Made by a program: the position numbers and the translations under genes. This document shows, in pieces, positions 45,564 through 59,000 of a stretch of DNA of 64,000 nucleotides. The notes beneath the pieces were generated by a model. That model was given only the letters and a program-made list of their open reading frames with translations. It searched no databases and was not told the DNA's origin. Numbering within the stretch: the first letter of the stretch is position 1; each line of letters begins with the position of its first letter. The stretch spans positions 17,897,501 through 17,961,500 of the forward strand of contig JABWDB010000001.1 in the NCBI GenBank assembly GCA_019614645.1, given 5' to 3'. This DNA is from Stratiolaelaps scimitus. Its lineage: Eukaryota > Arthropoda > Arachnida > Mesostigmata > Laelapidae.

Positions 45564-48211
45564 GATACCTTGAGCCGGATAGAGGAACGGGTATAACCGA
45601 ATCAGTGCCCATCTGTGTGCGCTGTTAACGAGTGCGCTCGTCTTCCGATGTTTGTGAGCGAAATTTTGTGAGGCATGCAGTGCGCTTATAAGGAATATCG
45701 ATGGGCTGCCGGCTTAAGCTGTTGGCTAGTCACGAGAGCGCGACGATATTGTGCGCAGGGATGTCATTAGTGTAACGTGATCGCTGGGCTAATAATCCAA
45801 CTTGCTTGGCTGCTTCGTCTGACGGCCGAAGCTCGGAAGATGACACTTACTACTACAGCGTGGGTAAACGAGGTCACACATAGCTAAATTTGTAATTGTC
45901 TTGCCACGTCGAAGTTAATACTTTGGAAGCCGTGTGAAATCGGCGGAGGTCATACGGAAATATAATGAAATACGTTATTCATCGAAGAGTTGCTCGGGTG
46001 CTGGTTGAAAAGGATAAGAAACAGTAGCCGACCAAACGAAATTAATGGTGAGCTGTCAATGGTCATTGACCTGAGCTGTTTAGCCTGGCTGAAGACAGAT
46101 TCATCTGCTGTATTTGGTTTGGCCACCATTGACTTCCGCTGGATGGTCATATCTGAGTGGGATTAAATTCTATTTTAACTTTCTGGATCGATTGACAACA
46201 GCTACGTTGTGCCATTGGTTTTATCCATTCTGACCCTTGTCAGGAGGTTACACTGAGCACACTCTAAGCTGTAGTTTGGAGGTAGAGTTTCTGCTGGGTT
46301 GACTTTGTCCCATTCCACTTCTGCGCGTGACCTTGCTCCGCTAATTCAGTTCTCCCAGAGGAATAGCACAGTAAACGGATGTTATTTCCACAGTTTGCTT
46401 AGGTTCTTTCGAGTGACCCGCCGACTGGGCCGCACGGCGCCTGTTCTGAGTATGTGGCGTTCGAAGTTGTGCAAACATTTCACATAACAGAATTTGAAAG
46501 AGTTTAACACACAACTCAATGTGATCTCAACTCCGGTTGTGGACCAATTTCAATACATTGTCAACAATGGATAGCACGCCAAAGATAGCTGTTGAACTGA
46601 ATAACAACTCGTACACTGCGGATGATCATTGAACAACTGAATAATATGAGGCTTTTGAGGAAGTCACGTCAAAACAACTCATCTGTTGAACACTGCCGAG
46701 ATGCAATAGAATAAGCAACGCATGTAGTATTCGAACGTGGTCTTGTTGTGTAGAACATTAATTCACAGCACTCGAACGTGAAACGGTATTGAAAAAGTTA
46801 ATAAACTTTTTTAGGATAACTTAGGCATTGTGAAATAAACGGTTTGGTGCTTGAAAACAAGAAAAACACATTTTTGAAGCGAATTCTACATTAAACTTCA
46901 TTATTTACTTCAAGAGACTCTTTCCTACCATTATATATATATATATATAGTCATCGAAATTATCTGATTTTGGTACGATTTTGAAGTTACAAAGTTCGCA
47001 AAAAAAAGTCAATTACTGAGTTGTACTGTTTGGTTGATGAAAAAAGTAAGGAGTTCCATCGAGAATAGCGGTATCAACTTTCAACAATAGGTGAACCGAT
47101 CTAGCAGTCACAACGTTTTGACACGTTAACTTCAGAGATCGAAGGACAGCATATGCAACGGGAAATGAGCTCCCAACCCTAACTTATGCCAAGTTTTCGA
47201 GTGACTGCAGTTTACGCTGTGTGAAAAATATAAGTTTATGGTTGTTAGAAAAAAGAGTCGCCAGGGGTAGTTCAGAGAGATCATCGTTTTACCAGTGAAC
47301 TTATTCATTTCAGTAACTGGAAACTTACTGTTTTGCACGGTAGACTAACGTCCTATCCAACTATGAACTTATTGTGTGTTCTCCCCTTTATGTATGAATA
47401 TGCATACAGATAGTGTGGACTTACTGCACTCACTGAAGATTCTTGTCAGGTACGGGTAAGGCAGAGAATAAGCAAAGGTGGCCCCGGCAGGTCCTCATAG
47501 TAATACCTAAAGGTTAAGAGCTGAGGCCTGTCAGATAGGGGAACAGCTGAGGGTCAGCTCGAAAAACAGTTATGTACTGCACTATCCCGGTGCGTAATTA
47601 TTTTATATATATATATATATATATATATTGTATCACTTTAACGGTGTGAGAGCCTTTGTATGGGTAAAATCTTCGGAGTTTCAGCTCAAGTAATACGTCT
47701 GTAATTCTACTAAATCCGCATGCGCTATGCTATGACAGTAAGTCCACAGAAGTAGGTATTTCTGTGCAATACTATCGACGTACAATATACAGTAGATTAA
47801 TAAGATCTCATTCGCAGTGGTGACCCTCTTTATAGCGCCGGACTAAGCTTCATATTTTAATAACGACGCTCCGCCGTTATACACATGCCACACGCCGATC
47901 TGAGCATAGCAGATCGATTTTCTGCAGTCAATCGACTCTACAGACACGCAGGTTAATCAGGCCAATCAAACAACGAAAGACGCAGTAGTCACGATAATCA
48001 ACGCTCCAGTCAGAGGAGTCAGTTCGAGCCATAGTTGAGTATCACTAGCAGAACGATTGGACGTCGCGCTTTTCATTATTATTATTATTATTATTATTAT
48101 CAGACAAATTAAACCGACTTCGGGATTTTCCATTTTTATCACCTTCGGACGAATTAACAGCCAACATTCTGACGATCACTGTGACTGTTGTTTCTGCTTT
48201 TGTTCTTTTAG
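45564..48211. other. non-coding stretch upstream of the glycosyltransferase gene
   Basis: No coding exon recognised. TA runs at 46931-46949 and 47604-47628 and an ATT run at 48075-48100. It ends in a very good splice acceptor (long T-rich tract then TTTTAG at 48206-48211), so at least its right end should be intron of the downstream gene. Confidence 0.5.
48190..48211 (+). promoter_or_regulatory. 3' splice site of an untranslated-leader intron (glycosyltransferase gene)
   Basis: GTTTCTGCTTTTGTTCTTTT followed by AG is a near-ideal acceptor 88 bases ahead of the start codon. It implies an upstream non-coding exon. The 5' UTR part of this exon would be 48212-48299. Confidence 0.5.
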
Positions 48212-48299
48212 TGACGGCGCGCGAACCTCTAGGTAGCAGCGCCTCTGGCTCCTGGTCACCCCCGCCGAGTCGGTGCCGTGTCGTCGAGTCCGATCCGTC

Positions 48300-48461
48300 A
48301 TGATCTCTAACCGGCGACGTACGCTCCTCCTCAAAGGGTTCGTCATCCTCTTCGGCTCGTGGACTGTAGCGTCATTTGCCTTCGCTGTCCTCTCGTCCAA
48401 CTTGCGCACGACAGAACTTCTCGAATCATCAGCTCTGCCGCAGCTATTTCTGCCTCACACC
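48300..48461 (+). CDS. GALNT: GALNT coding exon 1: cytosolic tail and signal anchor
   Basis: 54 codons. First ATG after an in-frame TAG (48234-48236), with G at -3. A short basic tail (MISNRRR) precedes one hydrophobic segment ([19 protein letters not shown]), the usual type II Golgi anchor, then lumenal residues ending FLPHT. The donor is ACACC|GTAAGT, phase 0. Confidence 0.85.
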
Positions 48462-49497
48462 GTAAGTATGAGCGGTAATCGCACGGTCCACTCGGTGGAA
48501 TCGACATTCTCATCAGATGCACATGAGGCGGGATCGAGAGTCGCGGACACGAAATTAATCTAAGTAATGAACGTTCCGCTACTGAGAGAAACGTTTATCT
48601 GTACAGGTGTTGTGCAGTGACATACAGTGTGTGTAGGGTGAGCTACAGAGTTTTGCTGCTGCTACTACGACTTGGAGAGGCGAGTCGATGTGAATCAACA
48701 TCTGTATCGGACACCTTAGGAGATGCGTTAGCGTGAACGTTGAGATTAGCTATGACTTCAGGTGACAAACCTGGATGGAAATCAAACCTTCAAGCGCCAA
48801 GGAGTCATCTAAGTGTGGTAGCCTGCTAATTGAATTGCTGAATCAAGGGAGGATACGGTTACTTCCCCGAACGTATAAAACCATCTATGTGGTACCTAAA
48901 CCAGCGGTGGCGTTATAGCCAACAACATCAGCTGGCGCTGAAAACAGCGGGCGCCAGTTGATTCCTGGAGAATTTTAACCGTAAGCCAAACATCATCGTT
49001 TGACTTTCCATAATAAATCCGTCCACGGTCTGTTCAGTCAGGTCAAGCAAATTTCGTGTGAGTACGATATTTCTGCTAGCCCCGGGGGAAGCACGTCACG
49101 TTCGGAAGGATCGCATTATATTATACTATGCACGTTTATACTACTTAAAAATACCTGCTGAGCTGTCACAGCATCCATCTAGTTTTAAATAAATGTGTCT
49201 CCTAGACTGCTATGTATTGTGTGGTGTAAGGTAAGTGGCACAATGCAGGTGTTGTCCAACAATGAAGGTAAATTCGCTAAAGGAAGTAAATGCAATAGCA
49301 AGTAGAACTACAGTTGCGCTCGTTTGAGATTCGGACGTATTTGTTTTTTGATATTTGTCTGCAAACTACCACGACTTCTCCGAGGCGAACCATTGAAAAG
49401 CGCACTACACTTACGCAGATGTATTACCATTTGGGTACATGTTTTTCGATGTCATGTTCGAAAAACATATGGAGCCCGAATAGTATAATAAAACAAC

Positions 49498-49582
<85 letters not shown>

Positions 49583-50014
49583 ATATATATATAGATATAT
49601 ATATATATGTTGTTTTGTATAGGATCTATGCGGAGTCGGTAATCAACAGCTAAAAGTTGTAAACCGAGTATAATAGAACATAACACGTTCGCCTCCATCA
49701 ACGGATATTCGAAGCCTGCGTTTCACCCCTATAGACCGTAATGCGGGGCCTGCTCATATCAGGGCTGATAATTGTGATGGAAAAGCCTTGACGACCCATC
49801 ACGAAGGTCGCTCCCACGACGTTTACGGTTTCCTGTTTGACCTTGAGCGCAAAGCTCTTAGGCTTGGTGGTATTCAGACAACAAATCGAGTCATCATCGA
49901 CTGTGAGTTTCTTTCTATCTGTCTGTCTGTGTGTGGTCTGCCAAAAACCAGCTCCCGAAAAATCTAAGTAACATGAAAGTGGCTGCTGTTTCTAAATATG
50001 ATGTTCTCTCTCTC

Positions 50015-50050
<36 letters not shown>

Positions 50051-53000
50051 CCTCCCTATATATATGTTGATGTCGAGACATGCGTTTGAAAAACATTTAA
50101 TATTTATTACAACTGCTCAGAAATGGTTCTGCTCACGTGATGGGAAGAAAGCCAGTCGCTAATGGACTCGGGAAAACGCTGATGTCCAGCCTGGCGGCGG
50201 TAAATGTTCATACCGCGAAAGTTCGCCTTTCATCATCGGTTACGGCACCGATACGATCATCGTCGACGCTTGTTGGCGTTGTCAGCAAATTAGGAAATTC
50301 CACATCGGGCGTATGTGTGCCCAACAGAAAATCTCCCTTCGCAAAACGGTCCTTCCTGACGAAGCTCGTCCCTCAGGGGACACATCATAGACAGTAAATC
50401 GAAACCAATCGAGGCGTAATCATGTAGAGAGCAATTCTACACATCATTTCTACATTGGATGGGGCATGTGGTTTATTTTTGTACAGAGAGGGAGAGAGAG
50501 AGACATTCACCACCGGTTTTCATCGATTTTACTAGGCGGCTATGTATAATATCTGCCTCACGCACACACATATCAATACTATCTATTTATAGGGGAAAAA
50601 GCCCCATAGGTTGTGTGGGCACACTGAGAAACTTCCCAGTTCAGGGTTTACTGGTGCTCGTCGACCTCATCCAATTGGGCCATAGATCGCCGTGATGGGT
50701 ATTAGCGTTGAGAACACGCTGCAAACTACAAATGAATTTACTAATCAATAATAACAGTGGGCAGGACCAGGAGTAGCAGCAGATAGTGCATGAATGATTT
50801 CTGACTTTGTTCGTCCGCAGGAGTCCGATGGAGGGCAGTTGTTCGTTGGACGACGACGACTACGGCAGAAGCTGCCGTGGCACGAGGACGGATCCAATCT
50901 GAATAGTAACGCCGATGTCATCAATGAAGTTGAAGTAATCGAGGACCCAAAAGCGTTGGACTATGCCAACCAGCCAAGGGAAAAGTTGCCGGCGCACGAC
51001 CCCAATGGACCCGGTGAAATGGGATTGCCTCTTAAACTGAAAAATCTCACAGCCTCAGAGCAGGAGAAGGTGTGTCCACAGTGTGTTATACAATAATCTG
51101 CATCTACAGGTGTAGATATGAACGACATGTATTCCGTTTGTCTTCAGAGCTAGATCAACTTGGCAGTATCATCTCTGACGTCTTGAATTAAGTGAACATT
51201 CGAATCACATTATTGCGTACATTATCGGGTATTTCACCAGTTGAAACACAACAGCCATAATGAAAGTACGCCCCAGCAAGACCCGTAACTGCTTCACGGT
51301 TTCGTCGTAAGCGTTTTGGGGCTTACAGGTCAATTCAACCGCAAAGAGCTCGGGAAATGCCTTCAGATGTTAACGCAGCGCTCGATATAATTTGTTTTAA
51401 GCCATGATCTCACACATTCACATCACAAAGTGTTACTTTCAACAGGCTGATCCTACATTTCATCCTTGCTTTGTTCTTGTAGAAACATTGTTAACATATG
51501 ATTATTAATTCCATAATATGGTCTATTATTAAATCCAAACGCAAAGATTTTCTCGCAACGCGCGGGTTGGTTCGTTCTCCGTCCTACCCAAGTGGTGGGG
51601 GCTACAATGTCCCCGCTTCGCCATCTCTGAGCGATAAGTAATATATATATATATATATATATATATAATAAAATAATATAATATATATAATATATAAATA
51701 TTTATATATAATTAATACATTTCGATAATTATTGTAACCCTCTTCTCGAATAGGTGTCAAGCAATTTATGATGACATTATAATAAAAAAAAATTCCCAAA
51801 CGTGCGGTCTGAATATATACAACATACGTTGTCACATTGCTTGTAGCTTGAAAAAATCAATTGTTACTATATATATATATAGATATTGCCATAAAGCGCC
51901 TAGCAACATTCGCGCCTCAAGAGGAGATTGGGCGACATTGGGTTCACATGCGCCCGCCGCCTGGTCAGTCACCTACTGTAGTGAGGCGTCATTTCGCAAA
52001 GAAAGCGATAACTTCAACCAGAAAAAGACGAAAAAAAAACGCGTGAAAATCTGCGCGTTGCTAGTGTTGCTGTTGTTGGTACTAAGGTCGCGATATCGCC
52101 ACGATTCCACTGTTGCAGCTCAATGTCCACAAGCTGCTAGGTAGGTCAAATAGACCTTCCAGATCGCGACAACGGTTGGACGACCATTGTCGCACTGCAC
52201 GCCCGTCACCTCCCCCTCGGTCACCTTCGCTACTGCCGCAACTCGAAACAGAAACGGCTCCCTCATAAGCTCAGATGCCTGACCACTGGTAGCGTCGCGT
52301 TGTTCGAACGGGTGAACAGATCAGTAGCAGCAGCAGCAGCGTGCGCTGTTGCCGACGCCACCGCTGGCGACCACTGACGCCGTGATGATGATATGACTAC
52401 AACGTGATGAGTGTGTTGGACAGGCGGAACACGAAGAGAAGGAGGGAGTGGCCGAGCTGACTGTAGATTCTGGTTGGTCAAATGGGCCAAGCGGCGTGGC
52501 CTGTGAGGGGTCGCTTACGAGCACGACGGACACACGTCCCAACTGTTGTCTAATGCTGCTGCCGCAGCTGTTGCTTGCTTGCCTGCCTGCTTCTACCTGG
52601 CCAGCTCCCACAGCTCGGCGCTTGTCTCATGTCGATGACGGAAGATGGACGCTGCAACGTACGACCGAACTGTCTGCTGTCGGAGCAGCTGAGCCGACGA
52701 GCTGACTGGCCCAACGGCAGCGGGCGTTGACGGTATCTTCTCCCCAACAGCGACGATGAAGACGACGACTCCCCAGCTGATGATAATGACATATTCCTTT
52801 GTTCGATGAGAAGGAGAAATGTATAAGAAAAAGTAGTCGGCGCAGGGGGGCGTAGCGGGCGTCGTTTTTCGGGGGAAGGCGGGGGTAACTGGAAGAGAAA
52901 TTGTGCGCAATTCGCGTGCGCCGCCATTCTGCCGCTGCTGCTGCTTCTGTTAGCACGATATGCTGTCGTTGTTGTTGTTGTTGTTGCTGCTGCTGTTGTT

Positions 53001-56000
53001 GTTACTGTTGTTGTTGCTCCTATAAGTTTGCAGCAACAGAGACAACATCAGCCGCACGAGCTTAGCCATGGGCACGTGGTCGCATAGACGCCTCGACGCT
53101 GGCCGCAATTTGACATAAAAATATTCAGTGTCACGAGAGGGGGCCGTTTGCTGGCGCTCTTTTGTTTCTTCTTCTGGAACTTTCATTGTCGTGTCGTTTC
53201 TGTTGTTGTTGCTGCTGCTGCCGCCGCCGCCGCCGTCGTCATCATCGATATCGATTTTGTATTTGTTGCCACTGTTACCACTGGTGGTGCTATTGCTGCC
53301 GTTGTTGCTGTTGCGCCATGACGCTGCACCTGCTGCGGCCGCTGATGGCCGTCGATATTCGTATCGATTGTCATAGCGTTTGATATTCGGACATCGTGCA
53401 GGCTCGGAGTATGCAACGTGACAAATGTGCATTGCGTTTTGTCCATTATCTTGGTTTGTTCTATCGGCTGAGATGTCCGAAATGATGATGGTGATCCCGA
53501 TGACGACAATGATGACGGATAATGATGAGTACGATATTCTTCACCCATCGAAGGGCTGATGCATGAGGAAGCGATGCTACGGATGGCTAATGGCCGCCGT
53601 TTGACAAGCGATTTTCCTTGTTTCACTTCCATGTCCGCTCCATCTTGTGGTGATGCAAACACCACTGGTGTACGCTGCACACAGGCGCAGATACGGCGAT
53701 TTGTTCCCGAAATTGTCCAACGTCGATTTTACGGTCACTTTTCAGACACCAGAAGTTGCTCGTGAAATGATGAGGCACACGGAATAGTCATGGACGCTGT
53801 GGCGATGCAAACATTGATCGAGTTGGCGACTATAATCGGCTACAAATGTATTTGACGTGCCGACGTCAAATGAGAAACAAATATATTGATCCGCACTGTG
53901 TTCACGAGCTCGTGTGAAGGTCATATCACCTTGCTCAGTGATTCCGAATTCTTCATTAAGGAAACGACTGAAATGAGCTCTCTATTCGAATTCCCCTGTG
54001 GCACTACGGTTGGCTTCGGGCTCTGCTGTGCTATCCACGGGTACAGCTGGGACCATCTGAATAGCCTTGGGGAGGAGGTTTAACCGTAGTGAGTTGCATT
54101 CATCTTGGTCAGGGCCAACTCGCTTTTGGACCCAAGAGACCTTTCTTTATCTGAAAGTGCTGGAGGACCTGATATTACCTGATAGTGAGGCCGTTTTACG
54201 CTGTCCAAACAATGGCCAACTAGCTTCTCTGTTTACTGCGGGGAGTCCTTCCTTAATCAGTGATCACTGGCTCAATTCTGCCAACGCTACAGTAGTTGTA
54301 GTAAGACCCGTGTTGTATGCCTCGATCTGTGATTTGAGATAAGCTGCGAAAGGCAAAACCTGAAAAACGCTACCTTTTTCTTGATCTTTCTGTTTTCTGT
54401 ATCAAATTCACGCAGTCCTTCGGGGTCAGCCGTTTCAACTTACATCACTAGTGAGATGCACATTTGCGGCCACTGAAATTGTGTTTCGTCGTGAAATACT
54501 CAAAATGTGTTTCAGGTGACGTTACTTCTGACACTAGGTATATTGGGACTGTCGTCCCAAAAAGACTCAAGCACTTTTTTCACCTTGGTGGTGACCTAGG
54601 CCTTGATGGACTTCAGTTGTGTTTTATTCGTGTACGCTCTCTAACTCTTCGCCCGAATCTTTCTGCAACGTTTTCTAGGAGAAGCGGGGCTGGAAGCAAA
54701 ATGCGTTCAACTCGTACGTATCGGACTTGATCTCCGTTCATCGGTCCCTACCTGACATGCGGTACCCCGAGTGCCGGCCATTGGTCTACCTTAAGGATTT
54801 GCCTCCAACCTCGGTCATCGTGTGCTTTCACAACGAAGCGTGGAGTGTCCTCCTGCGGACCGTGCACTCCATTCTGGATCGATCACCGGCGCATCTCCTT
54901 AAAGAAATCATCCTCGTTGATGATTTTTCTGATATGGATCATATCAAGGTTTGCACTCGCACCACTCTGCCATACATAAAACCACATAACTCATAATGAA
55001 TCGATATAATGTCGTACACTGTGCGCGTGCACTCCCAAACACTTATAGACCTGACAAAAATTAATGCGCGGCCTTTATCAATAATCAGCACGGGAATGTT
55101 TATAAACAGGTTTTATAACAAGCCTTTATCCCTGGATCTCTTTAAATTTCTCTTACGCTAAAGATCCACTTTACGAGTGCGTTGCTGGCTAGCGGCACTC
55201 GTTGAACGTGCGGTACTTAGTGTACTATACCGCTTGACATGCTTGCAACACCATGTACCGAACATCGAAATAATGTGCTTTGGCAATTTTTTCCGGCATC
55301 AACTTACAGAAACCTTTAGAAGACTATATGATCGATTACCCAAAGGTGCGTATTATACGCGCGGCAAAGCGCGAAGGACTCATTCGAGCGCGACTTCTCG
55401 GAGCTGAGAAGGCCACCGGCCCCGTGTTGACCTTCCTCGATTCGCACGTTGAATGCACCGAAGGTACGTCACCGTCTATCCCATTGGCTCACACAGCCCA
55501 GAATGGCCAGCGTACTCCTCACCACCAAACCGCTATGTTGAATCTTCCTCTAACAGCCACCGTTGGTTACGCTACCAAGGTCGTCCCCTATGTGAACATA
55601 TGTATACATCTGCTGAGAGCTGCCGTAACTGCAGTAGCAGCAGCGCTGTCCACCGGGACTGGCCGCTAGCATGGTGGGCCACTGAGGCCTGGACGAGAAC
55701 ACAGGACGAGAGCCCAAAACAAACGATGGTCGCCGGCCTCCGTAGCCATTCGCTTAGACGAGACATGTTTAACTTGTTCCCGATTACCCTGAGGGGTGGG
55801 GGGGACCTTTCTGACGACGTCAGGAACACTTAACAGTCGGAGGATTACCTATCTGGATATTGCATTTTATGATTCCCGGAAAAAACGTGCCTAATGGAAA
55901 CGATGACGACGACAACGCGTATAGCAGTGCTTCAAAGCTGTTTGAATGGCCGATAATATAATAATACGCTGTTCCATAATATTATCAATACGTAGATTGA

Positions 56001-59000
56001 TGAACACTCGCTCAATTTATTGTAGCTTATATGTGCCAGTTTTACGGATGCTCCATATTCGCCTCCCGAAGTTAATGCTTAGACCGTGCACAGGGCGAAT
56101 AACATTGCAATAGTAACATAATAATAATAATGATTGCAGAACATTTATAATAAAAATACAGCATCGTTTTTGCTCATTCTTATGTGCACTTGATCCATAG
56201 CGCTGTCAATTTTAAGCCAGATAATAATTAATTTTGGTTCCCATCTCATGGCCCACCTCTGTGGGCGTTATACCATTCGTATTGTCTGCGAACAGGGTCC
56301 GAGCAGAGCTCGTTGTCAGAGTGTACGGCATTCACTGTAGATATGAACCGAATGTGGAAATGGGCAGAATTCTGCAACACGCCGTTGCCTCATCACGTAG
56401 ACGGCTTAAACGAGATATTCGTACAGCCGTAGCCACGTACAAATTATCTCAGTGTGGCCATAAACAACTGGCGTACGTCAGCGTGTACGGTCCACATGAA
56501 TTATTGATGTAATATTAAAACTGGCCTCGTCCGGCTAATATAGATACAGAGTGTTACGGGAGATATAGGCGGCTTAACAAAGTTTGACCTTTTCTCAACC
56601 TTTGTCCAAACAAAATAGAGATGAGAAATAATCACAAGTTTTACCCCGAGGAGGTAGGGGGTGGAAATTTAGTGAAAATCCATATACGCTGTTGAGATTT
56701 AAGGCAAAATCCACTATAATTCAAGATCTTCTTCTCCCGGTTCTTCCCTCTTGTTTTAGAATATGCGCTGCTGTCTAGGAATGTATCTAGAGGAAGGAGT
56801 ACGCATTTTCACGGGCGGTTACCCTTGAAACCGCTTTCGTTAATGGCTTAGATGACTGCAAAACTTGTCAAACACTAATAGTAATCATAATCATTGCGAT
56901 AATACTACTAATAATAATAATAATAATAAACACTATTCTCATAATAAATACTGTGATGCAATATATGAAAATGATACAACGATAATTAAATTTGAACCAC
57001 GTTTACATAGATGTAATAGCTATTAAACGTATCGTAGATCTTCAAAGCTGTTAAAAATATGTTTCGTTATTTTGTTTAAAAATCCAGATAGGCTAGATCA
57101 TTTGAATTGTTGGTATTAGACACTGTCCCGGCATCATGGCACACATGATTAGCTTAAACGATATCCGGTTTCGTATTGAGCAGCCTAATTGCATCTATAT
57201 CGGGTCAGGGTTTTCTCCAGTCTTATCACCTCGTATCTCAGCGCAGCCGTGTCTGTCATCGCTAGAACGGCTGATATATATATAACTATTATACACTATT
57301 CGAATTTTGCTGCACACCCCTTACAATCGCTATGTATCCGTCTTAAGGTTGGCTGGAGCCGTTATTGGATCGGATCGCCCGTGACCCGACGACGGTTGTT
57401 TGCCCCGTTATCGATGTAATTAACGATGAGACGCTCGAGTACAATGTCAAAGAGAGCGCCGAGGTCAACGTCGGTGGATTCGACTGGAGTCTCCAGTTCT
57501 CCTGGCATTCTATACCCGAGAGGTGAGATTTACTCTATATACATTTACTGCTAATTTAATATATTCAATGTTTGATAAGCAACAAAACTTGACGAAAGAG
57601 CGACGACATATGTATTGAAATACCTACGGTGGTTGGTATGTGATATGTTTTTTTTTCTTGATCTCTAACTGATCTGTAGTATTATATATCAATACACAAG
57701 GCTGACACGTAATTTGTGCAGAAGTAAATTGAAGGTTTTCCTGTTGACCTGAAAGGGGATCCCAATCGATCCATCAAGTCAGAGTTGGCAGTAAAAGGAT
57801 AGACGGATGAACAAGCTCAACAAGCTCTATGAATAACCTTCTCAGTACAGGTGGCTGAGCACGACGTTAGGTATTACTGTACAGTTGAATCAGTATACTG
57901 GATATATGAATTATATATATATATATATATACATATAGTTCTCTGTTAGCAGTTGGCTACAAAATGCCCACGCCAACTTTCGCCATCGAGAGTCATGAAA
58001 TAATTAGCAACTTTATCCTGTCTGTCTGATGAAGCTATTATATAATAATTATAATATATACTAACTACTTGATACAGTACCTGACGGTGTCGAGTCTCGT
58101 TCCACTATATTCCTGCCTGCTCATACTAAGGGTACCGATAATATGTCACCTATAGTGCCCAGACGATTCGACGAAGAACGCTAACGGCCTCAATAGTTCC
58201 TCCGATGTTTACCTCCTGTTGACTGTGATACCGATGAACCTGCGATAGTCCTTGTAATAAATATATCGAATTAGCGAGGGACCCACGACGGGTAATTTAG
58301 ACACACAAATATCCTATGCTTATTCCATCAGTGAAGAAAAGGTACAGTCCCGATAGTGAAAATATCATCAGCTTAACAAGGGGTCTCTTTTCGCTGCCTT
58401 CGGTTGGCCTTCGCACACATCGTGCTCAAATAATTTCCCAGCCTGCTCAGTGCAGGTTCGGCTCAACGGCGAACCTATGGCTGAGGGGCTTCTAAAATCC
58501 TATCGGAATAGACCGCAGTAAATTGACTACTACAGCCACCACCCCATTGTACCTATACGACAACGATGCATCTATTATTGATTAATATCACATGGCGATG
58601 TCTATTATGCATGGAGCAGCCTTTCCTATCTAATCTATTTTGCCGTAGTTCGGGTTTCGGCGAGTTTCGCAGTCCTGGGCGTAACTCAATATTTTTCTAT
58701 TCAAGATTCCCAAGGGAATATAAACGTGTTCCACAAAATCGATAGAAGCGACAACGTGTATTCTTCAGGCTGACAAATGTCTCGATTCAACTCGGAAGTA
58801 CAAACACATTCCGCTATTGTTCTTTCATCACGACTGTCCTCTGTTCAGAGGCCAAGAATTAGCTCCACGCGAGCTTTGTGTGGAATCACTACGCTATTCT
58901 GCTTTTTCAAATGGGTAGCCACATCGATCGTGACAATTATGTATCTACAATTTAAACTGACATGCGCATCACTACATACATAGAGTGTATGGTATATAAT

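Larger units (their letters stand above)
48462..50820 (+). other. GALNT intron 1
   Basis: 2359 bases. Contains a 12-bp hairpin (48927-48962), the palindromic TA block (49490-49616), a TC run (50005-50056), and pieces that read as coding-like on the minus strand (around 49720-49915 and 50240-50390). No alternative exon is convincing; a plus frame at 50137-50397 lacks good splice sites. Confidence 0.7.

Noticed and set aside
49411..49701. Ile-Tyr repeat proteins
   Set aside because: Translations of TA microsatellites; the same artefact occurs at 19.1, 36.7, 37.1 and 43.1 kb.
50137..50397. Possible extra GALNT stem exon
   Set aside because: Ser/Thr-rich and open, but lacks convincing acceptor and donor, and exons 1 and 2 already join in phase 0.
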